DNA of 64,000 nt from Sabethes cyaneus (lineage: Eukaryota > Arthropoda > Insecta > Diptera > Culicidae): NCBI RefSeq assembly GCF_943734655.1, contig NC_071354.1, positions 144,684,642-144,748,641 of the forward strand. The letters run 5' to 3'. Shown here one piece after another: positions 34,436 through 45,469 of the stretch (within the stretch, counting starts at the first letter, position 1; each line of letters opens with the position of its first letter). A program made the translations under genes and the position numbers. The notes beneath the pieces are model-generated. The model did no database searches. It had not been told where the DNA came from and worked only from the letters and a program-made list of their open reading frames with translations.

Positions 34436-35015
34436 TGCTACCCAGAAAAAGAGGTAAAAAAGAAACTGAAGAAGAAGAAATGAAATAGACCACAGAGGAA
34501 AACGTGACAAAAACTGGACAAACGGGATACAGAAAAGAGCGAAAGCGCGAGTGAGGAAAATATTAAATACTGAGAAAAACGGAAGAAAAGCCGTGACAGA
34601 ATGGTAGGGAGAACGGGACATAAAAAGAGAAAGAAGTAAAAAGGAAGAAAACAAGAGAGGAAAACAAGAGAGGAAAAGAGGGAAACGAGGCAAAAAACGA
34701 GAAGACTACAGAAAAATAAAGAACGGAAGAGAATAAAGAAAAATGAGCGAAAAGAATAAAAAACACAGAGAAAACAAAGAAAACGAAAAAGCAAATGAGG
34801 GTAAACTAGACAGAAAAGAAAAGAAACGGGACAATAAAGGAGAAAATTGGAAATGAAGAAAAGCAAGAAAAGAAGGGGAGAAAATTCGGGAAATTAAAAA
34901 TTGAAACGAGAACAGAAAACGAGAAAAAAACAGGGCAGTTGGCGAACAAAATGGAGGAAAAAATGAAAACGGAAGAGATAAAACTGTATAAAGTGGAGAA
35001 ACAGGATAAGGAGAT
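34436..35015. repeat. Long purine-rich (polypurine) tract
   Basis: For about 580 bp the plus strand is dominated by A and G (AAGAGAGGAAAACAAGAGAGG style) with few pyrimidines. The reverse frames at 34391-35103, full of Phe, Leu and Ser, result from this composition. The tract runs directly into the palindrome at 35018. Confidence 0.8.
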
Positions 35016-35017
35016 AT

Positions 35018-35155
35018 TTTTTTGAAACGATGATTCTACAATTGATGAAGGGACGGTTCCTTTCCATTCTTTCCCCTTCATTCCCTAAAAAATCCTTCTT
35101 CATTACTTTCCCTTACCGTCCCTTTATCAATTGTAGAATCATCGTTTCAAAAAAA
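35018..35155. mobile_element. Short foldback element related to the one at the window end
   Basis: TTTTTTGAAACGATGATTCT at the left, continuing ACAATTGATGAAGGGACGG, is inverted at the right as CCGTCCCTTTATCAATTGTA and then GAATCATCGTTTCAAAAAAA. The same arms (GAAACGATGG, ACAATTGATGGAGGGACGG) bound the inverted repeat at 63088-63830. The following TGACCGCATTTCAAGGTCA block is also shared (35175 and 63838), so the family extends beyond the right arm. Confidence 0.75.
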
Positions 35156-35214
35156 TATTAATATATGCCTGACCGCATTTCAAGGTCATGACTAAAATCA
35201 CGAATCTGTCGATA

Positions 35215-35275
35215 AAGAATGGTCAAGTTCTTAAGGACGTTTATACCCATGACTTTTCTTTGCTTTTCTATTATC
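35215..35275 (+). repeat. SINE tail fragment, copy e
   Basis: TCTGTCGATAAAGAATGGTC then AAGTTCTTAAGGACG and a TTTGCTTTTC end match the 3' part of SINE copy b. Confidence 0.65.
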
Positions 35276-35349
35276 AAGTAAAACCTCTTGTCCATGTCCG
35301 GCTTGAAGTAGAACTTCAAGTTCAGATTAGTCTAAGTTCAAGTTTGATT

Positions 35350-35525
35350 TAATGTATAAAAAGGGCAATCGGATCGATTACCGTAATTACCGCGGCATTA
35401 CGCTGATCCACATTAGATAGATTAGAGATTTCGTAGAGCAGTACCAGACGAGTTTTTTGGAAACCGTGCAACTGCCGGATTAAATTTTCACACTCCGACA
35501 AATGTTCCAACAATATCATACAACG
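35350..35525 (+). pseudogene. RTE-type reverse transcriptase scrap
   Basis: KKGNRIDYRNYRGITLI is followed, after breaks, by IFTLRQMFQQY. Both are blocks of the RTE reverse transcriptase; no other part is present. Confidence 0.6.
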
Positions 35526-35530
35526 TTTTT

Positions 35531-36310
35531 ACCTTTGTTATACTATAACAAAGGTTTAGGAATTGGTCGAAAAACACGAAATTGATCCGAGACCCGGAGG
35601 GCCGAGCCTCATATACCAATCGACAGGGTTCGACGAACTGAGCAATGTCTGTGTGTGTGTGTGTGTGTATGTGTGTATGTATGTGCGGAGCGCAACTTTT
35701 CTATCGCCTGTTTCTCGGAGATGGCTGAACCGATTTGTTCGCTATTACTTTTGTTTGAAAGGTATTATTGCCTAGTATATCACTATTGAATTGTTTCGAG
35801 GTCCGACATTTCGTTTAAAAGTTATAAGTAAAAAAGTAAAAATTACGTGACACGATTTTCTCCGTACCCAAATGACCGATTTCAACGATCTTGGTATCGA
35901 ATGAAAGCTCTTGTTAACACTAAATTTTTCGGATAAATTTTATTGCAAACAAACAATCAGTTTAAAAGTTATGCTTAAAAAACCTGTTTTGACAAGGTAA
36001 TAATTATCGCCTGTTTCTTAGAAATGACTAAAGCGATTTAGACGCTATTAGTCTCATTTGACAGGTAACATAACCTAATAGATCACTATTGATTTGTTTT
36101 TTGATTGGACGTTTAATTTGAGAGTTATGATCAATTGAATACAACACACTAAAATTTACAATAATTTATAACGATTTCATCTAAGATGATTTATCTAGTT
36201 TGAATTATTTTGGCATCAAATTAGAGATTTTAATGCTACAAATATATCTGCAAAATTTCAGAAGAATCGGTTTTGCCGATCAAAAGATATTAACCCTCCA
36301 ACACTCGCGC
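35531..36310 (+). repeat. Dispersed repeat with palindromic start, copy 2 (long)
   Basis: Begins with a perfect 12-bp inverted repeat around one base (ACCTTTGTTATA C TATAACAAAGGT, 35531-35555). It continues through GGTTCGACGAACTGAGCAAT and a GT microsatellite near 35650. A long non-coding body with repeated phrases follows (TATCGCCTGTTTCTCGGAGA against TATCGCCTGTTTCTTAGAAA). The first 120 bp match the copy at 28083. The 3' end is not clear. Class unknown. Confidence 0.6.
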
Positions 36311-38095
36311 CGACTTTTGTAATTCGGTTACTCGTGCGCACAATGGTCCAAAGCCAAAAAGACATGCGCATTAGAATTTTGACTGGGAAAACTTGGTTTT
36401 AGGTTTATGGAACCTTCGGAAGAATTTCTTGAAATTGAAAGTTCTATCGTCTGGTGCAATTTAAATTTTGATTAATCCCCTTATAAGTGAAATAAAAAAA
36501 TTATTTTTCTTCCTTTTTCATGTATTACAAAATTGTACAAATAGTAAAAATACACAACTTTGCTGAAAATAGTATACCTCTATGTTTGCTTGTAGAACTT
36601 TGATTAAAAAAAGCCTTAATTTTGACCCCGAAGGACTCGACTACCAACAGATACATTTTAAACATTTTATATTTGCTAATTGTGTTGCTGCATACAGACA
36701 CCATTTTTACATATGAAGAAACGAGAGAAACTTCCAGGGCCAATCGCGGTACAACTCACATGCTGATTGCTTCGTTTCTGTGATGTCAGTTTATGCTGAT
36801 CTATTTGCCCAACAATTTAAAGTATTAATGCATAATTATGACATTTTGCTCATAACAAGGTAATTGAAGAACATACGTTAGTTAAGCAGAGATTTGTAAC
36901 TTTATAACAATATGGCATTCAAAAACCTACACGTGTTGTACAAAATGCAACAGCGTGAGTAATCGAAGGTTAATAGAAATTGATGAAATTTATTCAAGAA
37001 AACTTTATTGATGTCAATCAAAAATAATGGCGTTACAGAAATTTATGCGTAGTTCAAAAACCTATGAACTAGACTTTTACTACGCCATGTATGTGTTAAA
37101 GAATAATATTTCCTCTTATAACTTGCTTTTACTTGCACTTACTCAAATTAGAAACAACCAGCTTACCCTTACTCAGTAATTTCATGAAAAAAGGATCTAT
37201 CAAAATTTATAGGAGCTGCTATTTTGTTCAAATTTTGTAAACTTATTAAATTTCCAAAAATTTAATGAAAACCAACGCACCACGCAACGTTAACCAATAG
37301 ATGAATTATGTTTCGAAGACGTGTCGATTTCTATCTCAAATAGCAAGTAAGACCGTATAACAAAGGTTCCTTTCACCACTAGGTGGATTAAATCGGGTTT
37401 TTTAATGTGTGGACTCATTACTGCGACCAGTATAGTTGATCTATTGTAATATCGCCCGGGTGTTTGCTGTGTGACCTGCACTGCATTTCTTTTTGCTATA
37501 ATCGCTATTGAGTGAGCGATATGCTTACCTATTAAATTTATGCGTGCTTGTGTGTATTGGGGTTTCCCGACCAGGAGCGAAGTGCAAAATAATATCAAAA
37601 CTATATCAAACTAAAGTATAATACTATATTTTATTATTGAATAGATATGGAAATACATTGATAACACATTTTGTTATTAAGTAGATATTTAAAACATTGT
37701 TTGTAAGATGAGTTTAATAACTGATTTTGTTAGCATATCTTATTGTGACCTTAAAATGACATTCGATATATTTCATAAAAAAAAATTTATTGATTAAAGA
37801 GATTTTAAATTATAAATATTTTATAAAATAATTTTTTAATATGTCATATGCTACTATATTTGTTATTCAATACCTTAATATTACTAAAATATGTTATTCC
37901 AAGCTCTGAATACAGTCATGCTATTGCTTTGTTATTCAAATAACACAAGTAGTTATTTTTTGGCCATAAAGGAACAAAATTTTGATATTATTTTTTGTTA
38001 TTTTACCAACTATGTCAGCCAAGACAAGATCAAATTTTGATATGAGTTATACGATTTCTATAAAACATTTTGTTATTAATTTGCTCTTCGCTCCT
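36311..38095. other. AT-rich intergenic, TTGTTATT-rich repeat at 37640-38075
   Basis: No gene recognised. From 37640 to 38075 TTGTTATT, ATTTTGTTATTAA and GTTATTCAA words recur irregularly on the plus strand, suggesting an old AT-rich dispersed repeat. Confidence 0.4.
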
Positions 38096-38264
38096 GCTCG
38101 GGTTACCCTTCCTTCAAGGCTTGATCTACTTTACCCACTTATTCCTCGCTGCCAGCGCTATCCCATATTATAGCCGTTCCAGGCGAGGACTCATTCGTAC
38201 CTCTGACCAGTACACTTAAATATAGGAGGGACATTTGCACTGTCAGGAGGCTTCAGTGGGTAAA

Positions 38265-38330
38265 TATGTAGAATTCAGCATGAAGGAAGGGTATATGGAG
38301 GGGCCTGAGAATAAACCCATGCTACAACGT
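38265..38330 (-). repeat. Fragment of the second SINE family
   Basis: GAATTCAGCATGAAGGAAGG and GAGAATAAACCCATGC are the reverse complement of blocks at 3580-3640. It abuts the RTE fragment that begins near 38330. Confidence 0.6.
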
Positions 38331-38960
38331 ACACATGCAGCATATTTTCGTGGATTTCGGGGTAGCATATGATACAGTCGAGCGCAAACAGCTACGGAAA
38401 AAATACACGTGAACGGTTTTTCGGATAAACTGACGCGGCTGATCGAAGCTATTCTGCAGTAAATGATGCGCTAATTACGTATTTCGAGGGTATTCCCGAG
38501 TTCATTCGAATTGCGCAAAGGGTGACGGCAAGAGGATGGGCAGTTTCTGTAAACTAACATCGCTATTGCACATGTATGTTATCCAACATCGCTATGACCG
38601 GCAGACCGGAGGAACGATCTTCAGCCAAAATAGACATTTCCTTGAGATCATTACTAGACACTTTGTGACAGCGAAGTCAATTTACACCAGTGCCCGAAAA
38701 CAAAATATACGATAGGAAAAGGTCAGCGAAACAACGTTCGCCTCCCGCGGATAGTGAATATTTACGGCGATGAACACAAAGTGCTTGATGAATTCATAGA
38801 TTTGAGATCTCTAATCACCACCGACAATAATACGAGAAGGGAGATTCAACGATGTATTCGAACTAGAACCTGGCCGCACGAAGCTAACAATGACAAAACG
38901 TTACAGGGGGGGCGAGAAATGTATGTATGTTCCGTATGTTGTATGTTCCGCCATAACTCT
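38330..38960 (+). pseudogene. RTE-type retrotransposon fragment
   Basis: Starts at HIFVDFGVAYDTVERKQL (first catalytic Asp), then a shifted GFSDKLTRLIEAI block, TGGTIFSQN near 38605, ITRHFVTAKSIYT, and at 38754-38870 a NIYGDEHKVLDEFIDLRSL block followed by TTDNNTRREIQR. The active site and the C-terminus are missing. Confidence 0.7.
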
Positions 38961-39374
38961 GGAATGTCTGGTCGGTTCATCATCAAACGTCGTTTGCAAG
39001 ACATGTTTTTAGACATAAAAGAATGAGCGCAGAGGCAAACGAGGAAGACGGTCTGTTACAAGAGGGGGAAGGGTCAAATAAGTTAAGGGGTCTATTTCTT
39101 TTGCATTTGGAACGATTGCAATTATATGACTGGCTGGATGTCTGTAACGGGGAATACAATGGCCATTAACAAGGGGGAAGTTTAAAAACGTAAAATAGGC
39201 TTTGTCTTGCTTTATAAGGATTACCAAGAAGGAGACAAATTTACCAGCGCCTGGGACAACAGAAGGGAAACTGGCAAACAAAGTACAGCAATCCCCCCAA
39301 TAAGAACACTAATAGGGACCGCGTTAATGGAAACCGTGTTAATGGAGTCTAGGTAGCATATGGGAATTGACTTA

Positions 39375-39965
39375 ATAGGTTCCAACATGGAATAACTCGT
39401 GACCCTGAACGTATTGGACGTTGGTGTCTTCGACAGAGTTGTTCAGTAGATCAAGGGTTTTTCGTTCGATTCTAGTATTTAGAAATTGTCTCCTACGTGG
39501 CGCTAACATATATGTAATCTTCTTATACAGGCTGTATCTCTCGGGAAGGTTTTTCCCGAGGTTTTTCATATAGCTGCCACTTTCAATAAGGGATGGAAAA
39601 AAGTGCAGAATTGTCGCACTACTACAAAACTATGAGAAATAACTCAATGCTTGCAAAAAATCCATCGAGTTAATCTACTATCTATTAATGTTACTTCTTC
39701 AATGGCAAGAAAATCCCACCAACTCACTTATTCCATGGGTCTCAATCACGTGAACATATTCCCAGCAACTTTCCAAACATTCTTAACGATTCATGAAAAA
39801 TTATATAAGGCAATTGCAAATAAATTTCTAAATTTTTGTCTCTCATTGTGAGACAATTCTGCACTTTTCTCCATCCTTTCTTGAAAATGTCAGTCATATG
39901 AATAACCCCTTCCCGAAGACCGCAACGTTCTATGCGTTCTGGATCACGAGTTATTTCAACCAATT
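39375..39965. repeat. Imperfect inverted repeat, arms of 120-250 bp
   Basis: Left-arm blocks TGGAATAACTCGTGACCC (near 39388) and GGGATGGAAAAAAGTGCAGA (near 39589) recur inverted on the right at 39838-39963 (GTGATCCAGAACGCATAG and AAGGATGGAGAAAAGTGCAG on the minus strand). The left arm has about 110 extra bases. Loop 39625-39835. The minus-strand frame across the right arm (ITRDPERIERCGLREGVIHM) looks fairly protein-like, so the arms may be duplicated remnants of a coding exon or of a transposon. Confidence 0.55.
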
Positions 39966-42069
39966 AAGTCAAATCCCATATTTTGCTCGAGGTCGTCCTT
40001 ATTGAAAGCGTTCTTAATCGAATCCGCCTTATTCGGGGGACTGACTGCTGTATACACAGTTAAACGACAAAAAATATTTTTGATACAATAACAGATGTAC
40101 AAGTGACTGAAAGACATAGGCGCCCAGAGTAAGAACGGAGTAATGGTATAAAAATTATACAAAAATAGTACCAAAAAGATGTACATATAGATATATATTG
40201 CAGCTATGTTATATGTATGTTTTTGCGTGGGAATCTAAAAAGATGGAATCTACGCAATAGACAACAAAAGAAAAGACCGATAAAGAACTCCACAAGGGCT
40301 TAATAATAGCACCCAATTAACGTTTCAAACAGATTAGTTTGTTGCGAGGCCATCGGACTTTACTTTTAAAAGCACTATAGCAACTAGAGTGTTATCTCCT
40401 ATATAAACTAATAAATTAAAGCAATTAAATGCTTATTTCGTTACCTAAATTATGTGTACAGTATAATCGGTTTTACGCGGTTTATGTTTACACGATTTGT
40501 TTTCTTCGATTACAATTACAATCACACTTTCCATTTTAGATGAAGAGTATATGCATATAAACTTTTTAACAAATTCTCACTTGTTGGTGTCAATACAGAA
40601 AATTTCAAAAACTGCATTTTGACCACTGAAACATATAATTAAACAAGTTCGAAACATTTCAAAATGATTTTTGATAAGAACCCATGGGTGCAAAAAAGTC
40701 ACTTGTAACGCGAATGCATAGAAAACTTGGAACCTGTCCTTCGCATTAAAACTTGATTTGAGTGTGTTTCAATTCGGATGTAAGTGAAAACTGGATGTTT
40801 ATAAGGCCATAGTTTTAACATTGGTGCCTTCTACTTATATTCACATGAACATGTACATTATTACCGCTCACTCAGCATCAGTTGATTTTAGATTATCAAA
40901 TAACTAAAGTCATAAATCATCGCATTTGTTGATTTTTTTTCGTACACAACTCACCTAGAATGTTCCCATACATATGTGAGAAGGTCAGTCATTCTCGAAG
41001 CCTAATGTCTATCAGGCCAGGCCATTCAGACTTGCTAAATGGGTGGAGATCGTTTTCGATCATTGAAGTGAACACATATTTTATGGCTCATATATAAATA
41101 TATACGGAGAGTCGCGTGACTTTTCGAAGTGTTCAAATGAAGAGGCAGGTGATACGATACAATATCAGATCTAGCTAATGCAAGGCTTAGGCAGGGTAAA
41201 CTTGCAAGAGAAGTAGCATTTACAAATGAATTAAATTATGTTCTGATATTTTTAACTTAAACTTCTCGGCCAAGCACTGGTAGCCAGGTGGTTCGCCGCT
41301 TGACTTATCGTTTGTAGTCAGTCACTTCTTGGCTGTAGGATCGTGGGGCGTTCGCCCAACCTAAAAAAACTCGTGACAACAACAGTTGTTGGGTGGGTGC
41401 AGCAGAATTTTTATTTTTGTTGCCGATTCAAGCCACCGCACAAAGATTAATTGCGACAGAGCACTAACGCAGCGACCTAATAGAAGGCGTAAATATGGCA
41501 ACCTCTTTTGTTGGCGTTTTGTTTGAACGTTACTTATACATCGTTTTACACGGTGAGTTTGTTTTTTTTTCTCGTATTTGCACCCGCGATCATGTGTAAA
41601 TTTGTTTGCTTATGTTGTTTATTAGATAATATCTGTCAGTCCGAAGCAATTGATGGTGTTCATTAATTTACGGTGACGTGAAGCTGTCTGCTTAATATGT
41701 GTTAAATATGGGAACTATTTGGGCAATGTTGTATAGATGTATAAGTGACAGTTACTTATGATTAACATATTCTATCATTCTGTTTGGTCTTCATTCAAAA
41801 ATATCTCTTGATGGAACTCGATAAAACACAAACTGGAAGCACTGACTTGAATGAGCTTTCTCATTGTACTACCCGTAAAAATACGTTAAACAGCAAACAG
41901 GATCTAGCCGCTCAACGCTCTAACTACACAATATCTTATAGTGGTGTGTATAGGCTATATATAACAAAAATAATTAATAACTTAGTAACTTAGCTATACG
42001 CATGACGTATGCTTTTCTACAGCCGGCCACAACCGAAGGACGAAGAGATTAAAAAAGAACTATGTTTGG
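39966..42069. other. Intergenic region with an isolated TATA box
   Basis: TATATAAATA at 41091-41100 is followed by ATG AAG AGG CAG then GT at 41149, the layout of a tiny first coding exon. No downstream exon with a signal peptide was found, so no gene is called. The interval 41280-41420 has an A-box-like TAGCCAGGTGG but no good B box. Confidence 0.35.
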
Positions 42070-42743
42070 TAGGGTTTATTTCTAATTCCCGTCGTAGTAA
42101 TTAAAGCCATTCTAATTTTCATCATGGATGGATGGATTTAATGAATACTCCAAAAGTTCTTGTGCTGATTTGACTAAAACACACTTACCTTCCGATCCGT
42201 GAACTTTGAAATCACTGAAAAGCGATTAGTAAAGCATACTATTGAAATTACGCAACTGACTTTATTTCTAAACGACGTATCCGTTTTAAAATCCGTCCAT
42301 CAAAATTTTTCATCGTCCGAACTAAAAATCACAACAATGTTTACGAAGCTAACGCGCATGTATTTGTGTAGGACGGCATGACAAATATTATTCTGAAAAA
42401 TTTCTGCAGGTCAGGAAAGTTTTCCTGGCCGTAGAATAAATACAATGCCTTGCGTGAGTTATTTTCATTTATGAATGACGGAAATTAAAACGATTAGTCG
42501 ACATTTTCTTCTTCGTCGCACGAAAAAACGTAAGAAATTTGGCTGGTAGGACTTCTTTGATGATAAAAAGCATTTAAATAGATCTCAGCTCACTTTGATG
42601 GATCGCGTATGACAGACAACAAACTAAAATATTAGTGAATAACTAGTTTTGCATTGTGTGTCATAAAAAATGCTGATATTTTTAATAATTTGTGTTGGAT
42701 AGGACGGGAATAGGCAATTACGACGAAGCAGCAGCATACCCTA
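42070..42743. mobile_element. TA-flanked MITE-like element, copy 2
   Basis: Same ends and order as 10547-11260: TA-GGGTTTATTTCTAATTCC at the left and CATACCC-TA at the right. It is 674 bp, shorter than copy 1 mainly because it lacks the ATTTAC-rich insertion near the left end. Non-coding. Confidence 0.7.
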
Positions 42744-45460
42744 CTTATTATTAAATTGCATTTAAACTTCATGACTGTCCCTATTGCACCGATATACCGT
42801 TCCGTTGACTCACGGTGCAATTCTGTATGAGGAATAGAAAGTGCAAATACGGAAGCTTTTCTCTGATTTTGCTAGCAGTGAAAATATAAGCCTTTTATTT
42901 TATAAATAATGCATTTTTACAACAGTAGGGCATAGAATCGATTAATAAATCAATACAAAGCAATAATTGTAATAAATTTAATAATGACATGAATATCAAT
43001 AAAGGCGTTGAGGCGATTTCCAAAAATTGATTAATGATCAATTCGTACGATGCTGGCTGACCATCATTCATCGATTGGCCGCTTTTCAGTGCGTTAAACA
43101 CGTGCGCAGAACACTCTTTGGGCAGTGTTCAACACAATTTCCGTCTGACCGTCCGACTGATCAACCTGCACAGCTCATTGTATCGAACCGGCCGTATCAG
43201 CGACCGTGTCGACAACAAGCAGTTGCAGTTGGAAACAGTAAGAAATCGATCGATCGAGAATAAATCTCACTGTTGTCGCTGCACATAATGCGATATAAAA
43301 GGGTGAAATATTTTGACAGCTGTATCAAAAGAAAAAGCGCCTTAAGTCTAAAAGTCGCGCATAACGTTTACCGTTCAGGGTGGTAGCAGCTGGTAGCAAA
43401 TCGATTATTAATTTGAATAAAATTACACTAGCGACAGAATGAATTATTGCAAAATGATTGTCGGAATGAAAAATTAAGTGCATAGAATAAATCGTTCTTA
43501 AAAATTGGAGTTCGTTCGCAAAGCTTCGGAGAGTGGCAAATTTGGTAACACTCCTATGTCCTATCAGAATCTGAAAGACAGTGATATGAGTAATCTTTGT
43601 GCATTTGTTGACACCTGGTTAGCCAAGCCAATCTAGATTTAATGTTGGATTCTTGCGCTTACTTAACCCACATTATTGTGGGTGAGTTGCAAAGAAACAG
43701 GCATCAATTAGAATTACCGTTTTGTAGTTAATGGACTATTCGCAGGTAAAATATGGCAAAGCAAGGATCAGGTTAGGCAAGATCTAGTCAATTTTTGTGC
43801 TTCAGCAAGTGTGCGAAATTGCCAGTTCTAGATCAGTGTCACCATGAGATGCAGGCGCAAACACTTTCAAGCACGAACCAAGTTTTCGAGAATCGAATCG
43901 GCACTGCAATTTTAGATAGCAATCGGCATGGGCATATCGACTGTCTGCAGGAAAATCTATCTTTCCTCTATTCAGACGAATTCGTTCGATTGAAATCAAG
44001 CCAGCTATTGCCATTGATTGGTTCAATATTATGATTTGTTGTCTATCGCGCCTGCGCAATCATTCTCACGTTGCTACTAAATTGGAATTTAGGTGCAAAC
44101 AATTCAGTAACGGGAGTACGTAAAATCGGTCACGCGAAATGGCAATCATAACAGATTTTATCACAGCTATGGGCAATAATCCTAGAGCGTATGCTGCACT
44201 TTAACCACTGACGATAAGCTATAATTCTTGTCTATTTCAAAAGAATAATTATTTGTGCAATAGCATGTACTTTTCAGTAAACGCACCAAGGGGTTTGCTC
44301 ACTGCATTATACTTCACACAAGAAGGTGGCAATTTATTTATTTACTTGAGTGCTGAGCCCGTATGCTGCGTCATTTATGAGCAACCATTTTAGTAGAGTT
44401 CTTTGAATTATAGCTTTGATACATGAACAACTAAACTTAACGCGTATTGCTCATTCATACGCACCATGCGAGCTTTAGATTGGTTCAAACCGTTGGCTCA
44501 TTGATAAAAATGTTGGTGTCCTACTTAAGTGGATCGAGCTGGCCCAGAGGAATAAACGGATAAACGTTCGACGAATTCTTAAATCTGATAAGCAAATATT
44601 ACATATCTGTGTAAATTTGAAACTTTAGAAACTAACTCTAGACCACAATAGAAATTTAAAAAGATCAGAAACCAACCTGGGTCACCTGAGAACTAAACTA
44701 AATAGCTCGTTAAAAAGAAGAATGCAGACCACTTTGAACGCTTTCGGTTACCTTCGGTGCAGACAGCCATCCATTCATCTTACCGTACCAATTGATTTAA
44801 ATAAATTAATTGCAACTTGCATCATACAGCCCAGCCGGCGGCTACCCGTGCTGCCACAGAAGGTGAAAACCTCATAAAAGGTGCATTATGCAAATTAGAT
44901 CTTTTTCACCAAAGCCATGCCGCGTGTACGCAGTAGAACTAGCCGAAGCAACGCACACGCACGTTTACATGGCTGCCAACGGTGATTCGAGCACCAGTTC
45001 TACAACTTTATTACTAGCCAAGTTGATGAAAACGTACGTACATTCGACTTACGCATTTTACACGCACATACCCGAGTCAGAGGAAAGTCAAATTATGTCC
45101 ATTATATTCACTGTGTGAGGCATATCTGTAAGTTTTCCGGGCTTTATCGAAACGAGGGCATTTGTTCAAAATTGTCGTATAGATTTAGGCCGGACGCTTC
45201 CCAAATTTCTATGAAGTTTTGTACACGGGGACAGTTGATAGGTTTATAAAAGAAAGAAATTATTAAAGAATTTGAGACTTTTTATTTAGGCAGAAAACTG
45301 CAAAAAAATTTTTCTCTGCCATCACATATTTTAAAAAAATATTGTCTGGCAAAAAAACTGTCCAATATTTTCCTCGGTATTGCAATTATGTTCTATTCTA
45401 TGGCATGGAAAAGTTTCAAAATCATTTTTTTGGTTCGTCAATCCATTTTTTAATGTTAAA
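42744..45460. other. Intergenic region with an isolated TATA box
   Basis: TATAAAAGG at 43294-43302 is a strong core promoter match, but no gene with a start and domain follows. Frames at 43795-44034 and 44888-45118 have no recognisable features. Confidence 0.4.
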
Positions 45461-45469
45461 AATTTAGGT

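Noticed and set aside
34391..35103. Several minus-strand frames rich in Phe, Leu and Ser resembling membrane proteins
   Set aside because: They are the complement of a polypurine tract. Composition alone explains them, and they overlap in several frames.
41091..41149. TATA box followed by a four-codon exon with a GT
   Set aside because: Layout resembles cuticle-gene first exons, but no second exon with a signal peptide could be found downstream.
43294..44034. TATAAAAGG promoter and a 79-codon frame
   Set aside because: The frame starts without a Met codon in good context and has no recognisable domain; the link to the TATA box is unsupported.
44888..45118. 76-codon plus-strand frame just after a CATAAAAGG box
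   Set aside because: The box is too close to the ATG to serve as its TATA box, and the product has no recognisable feature.
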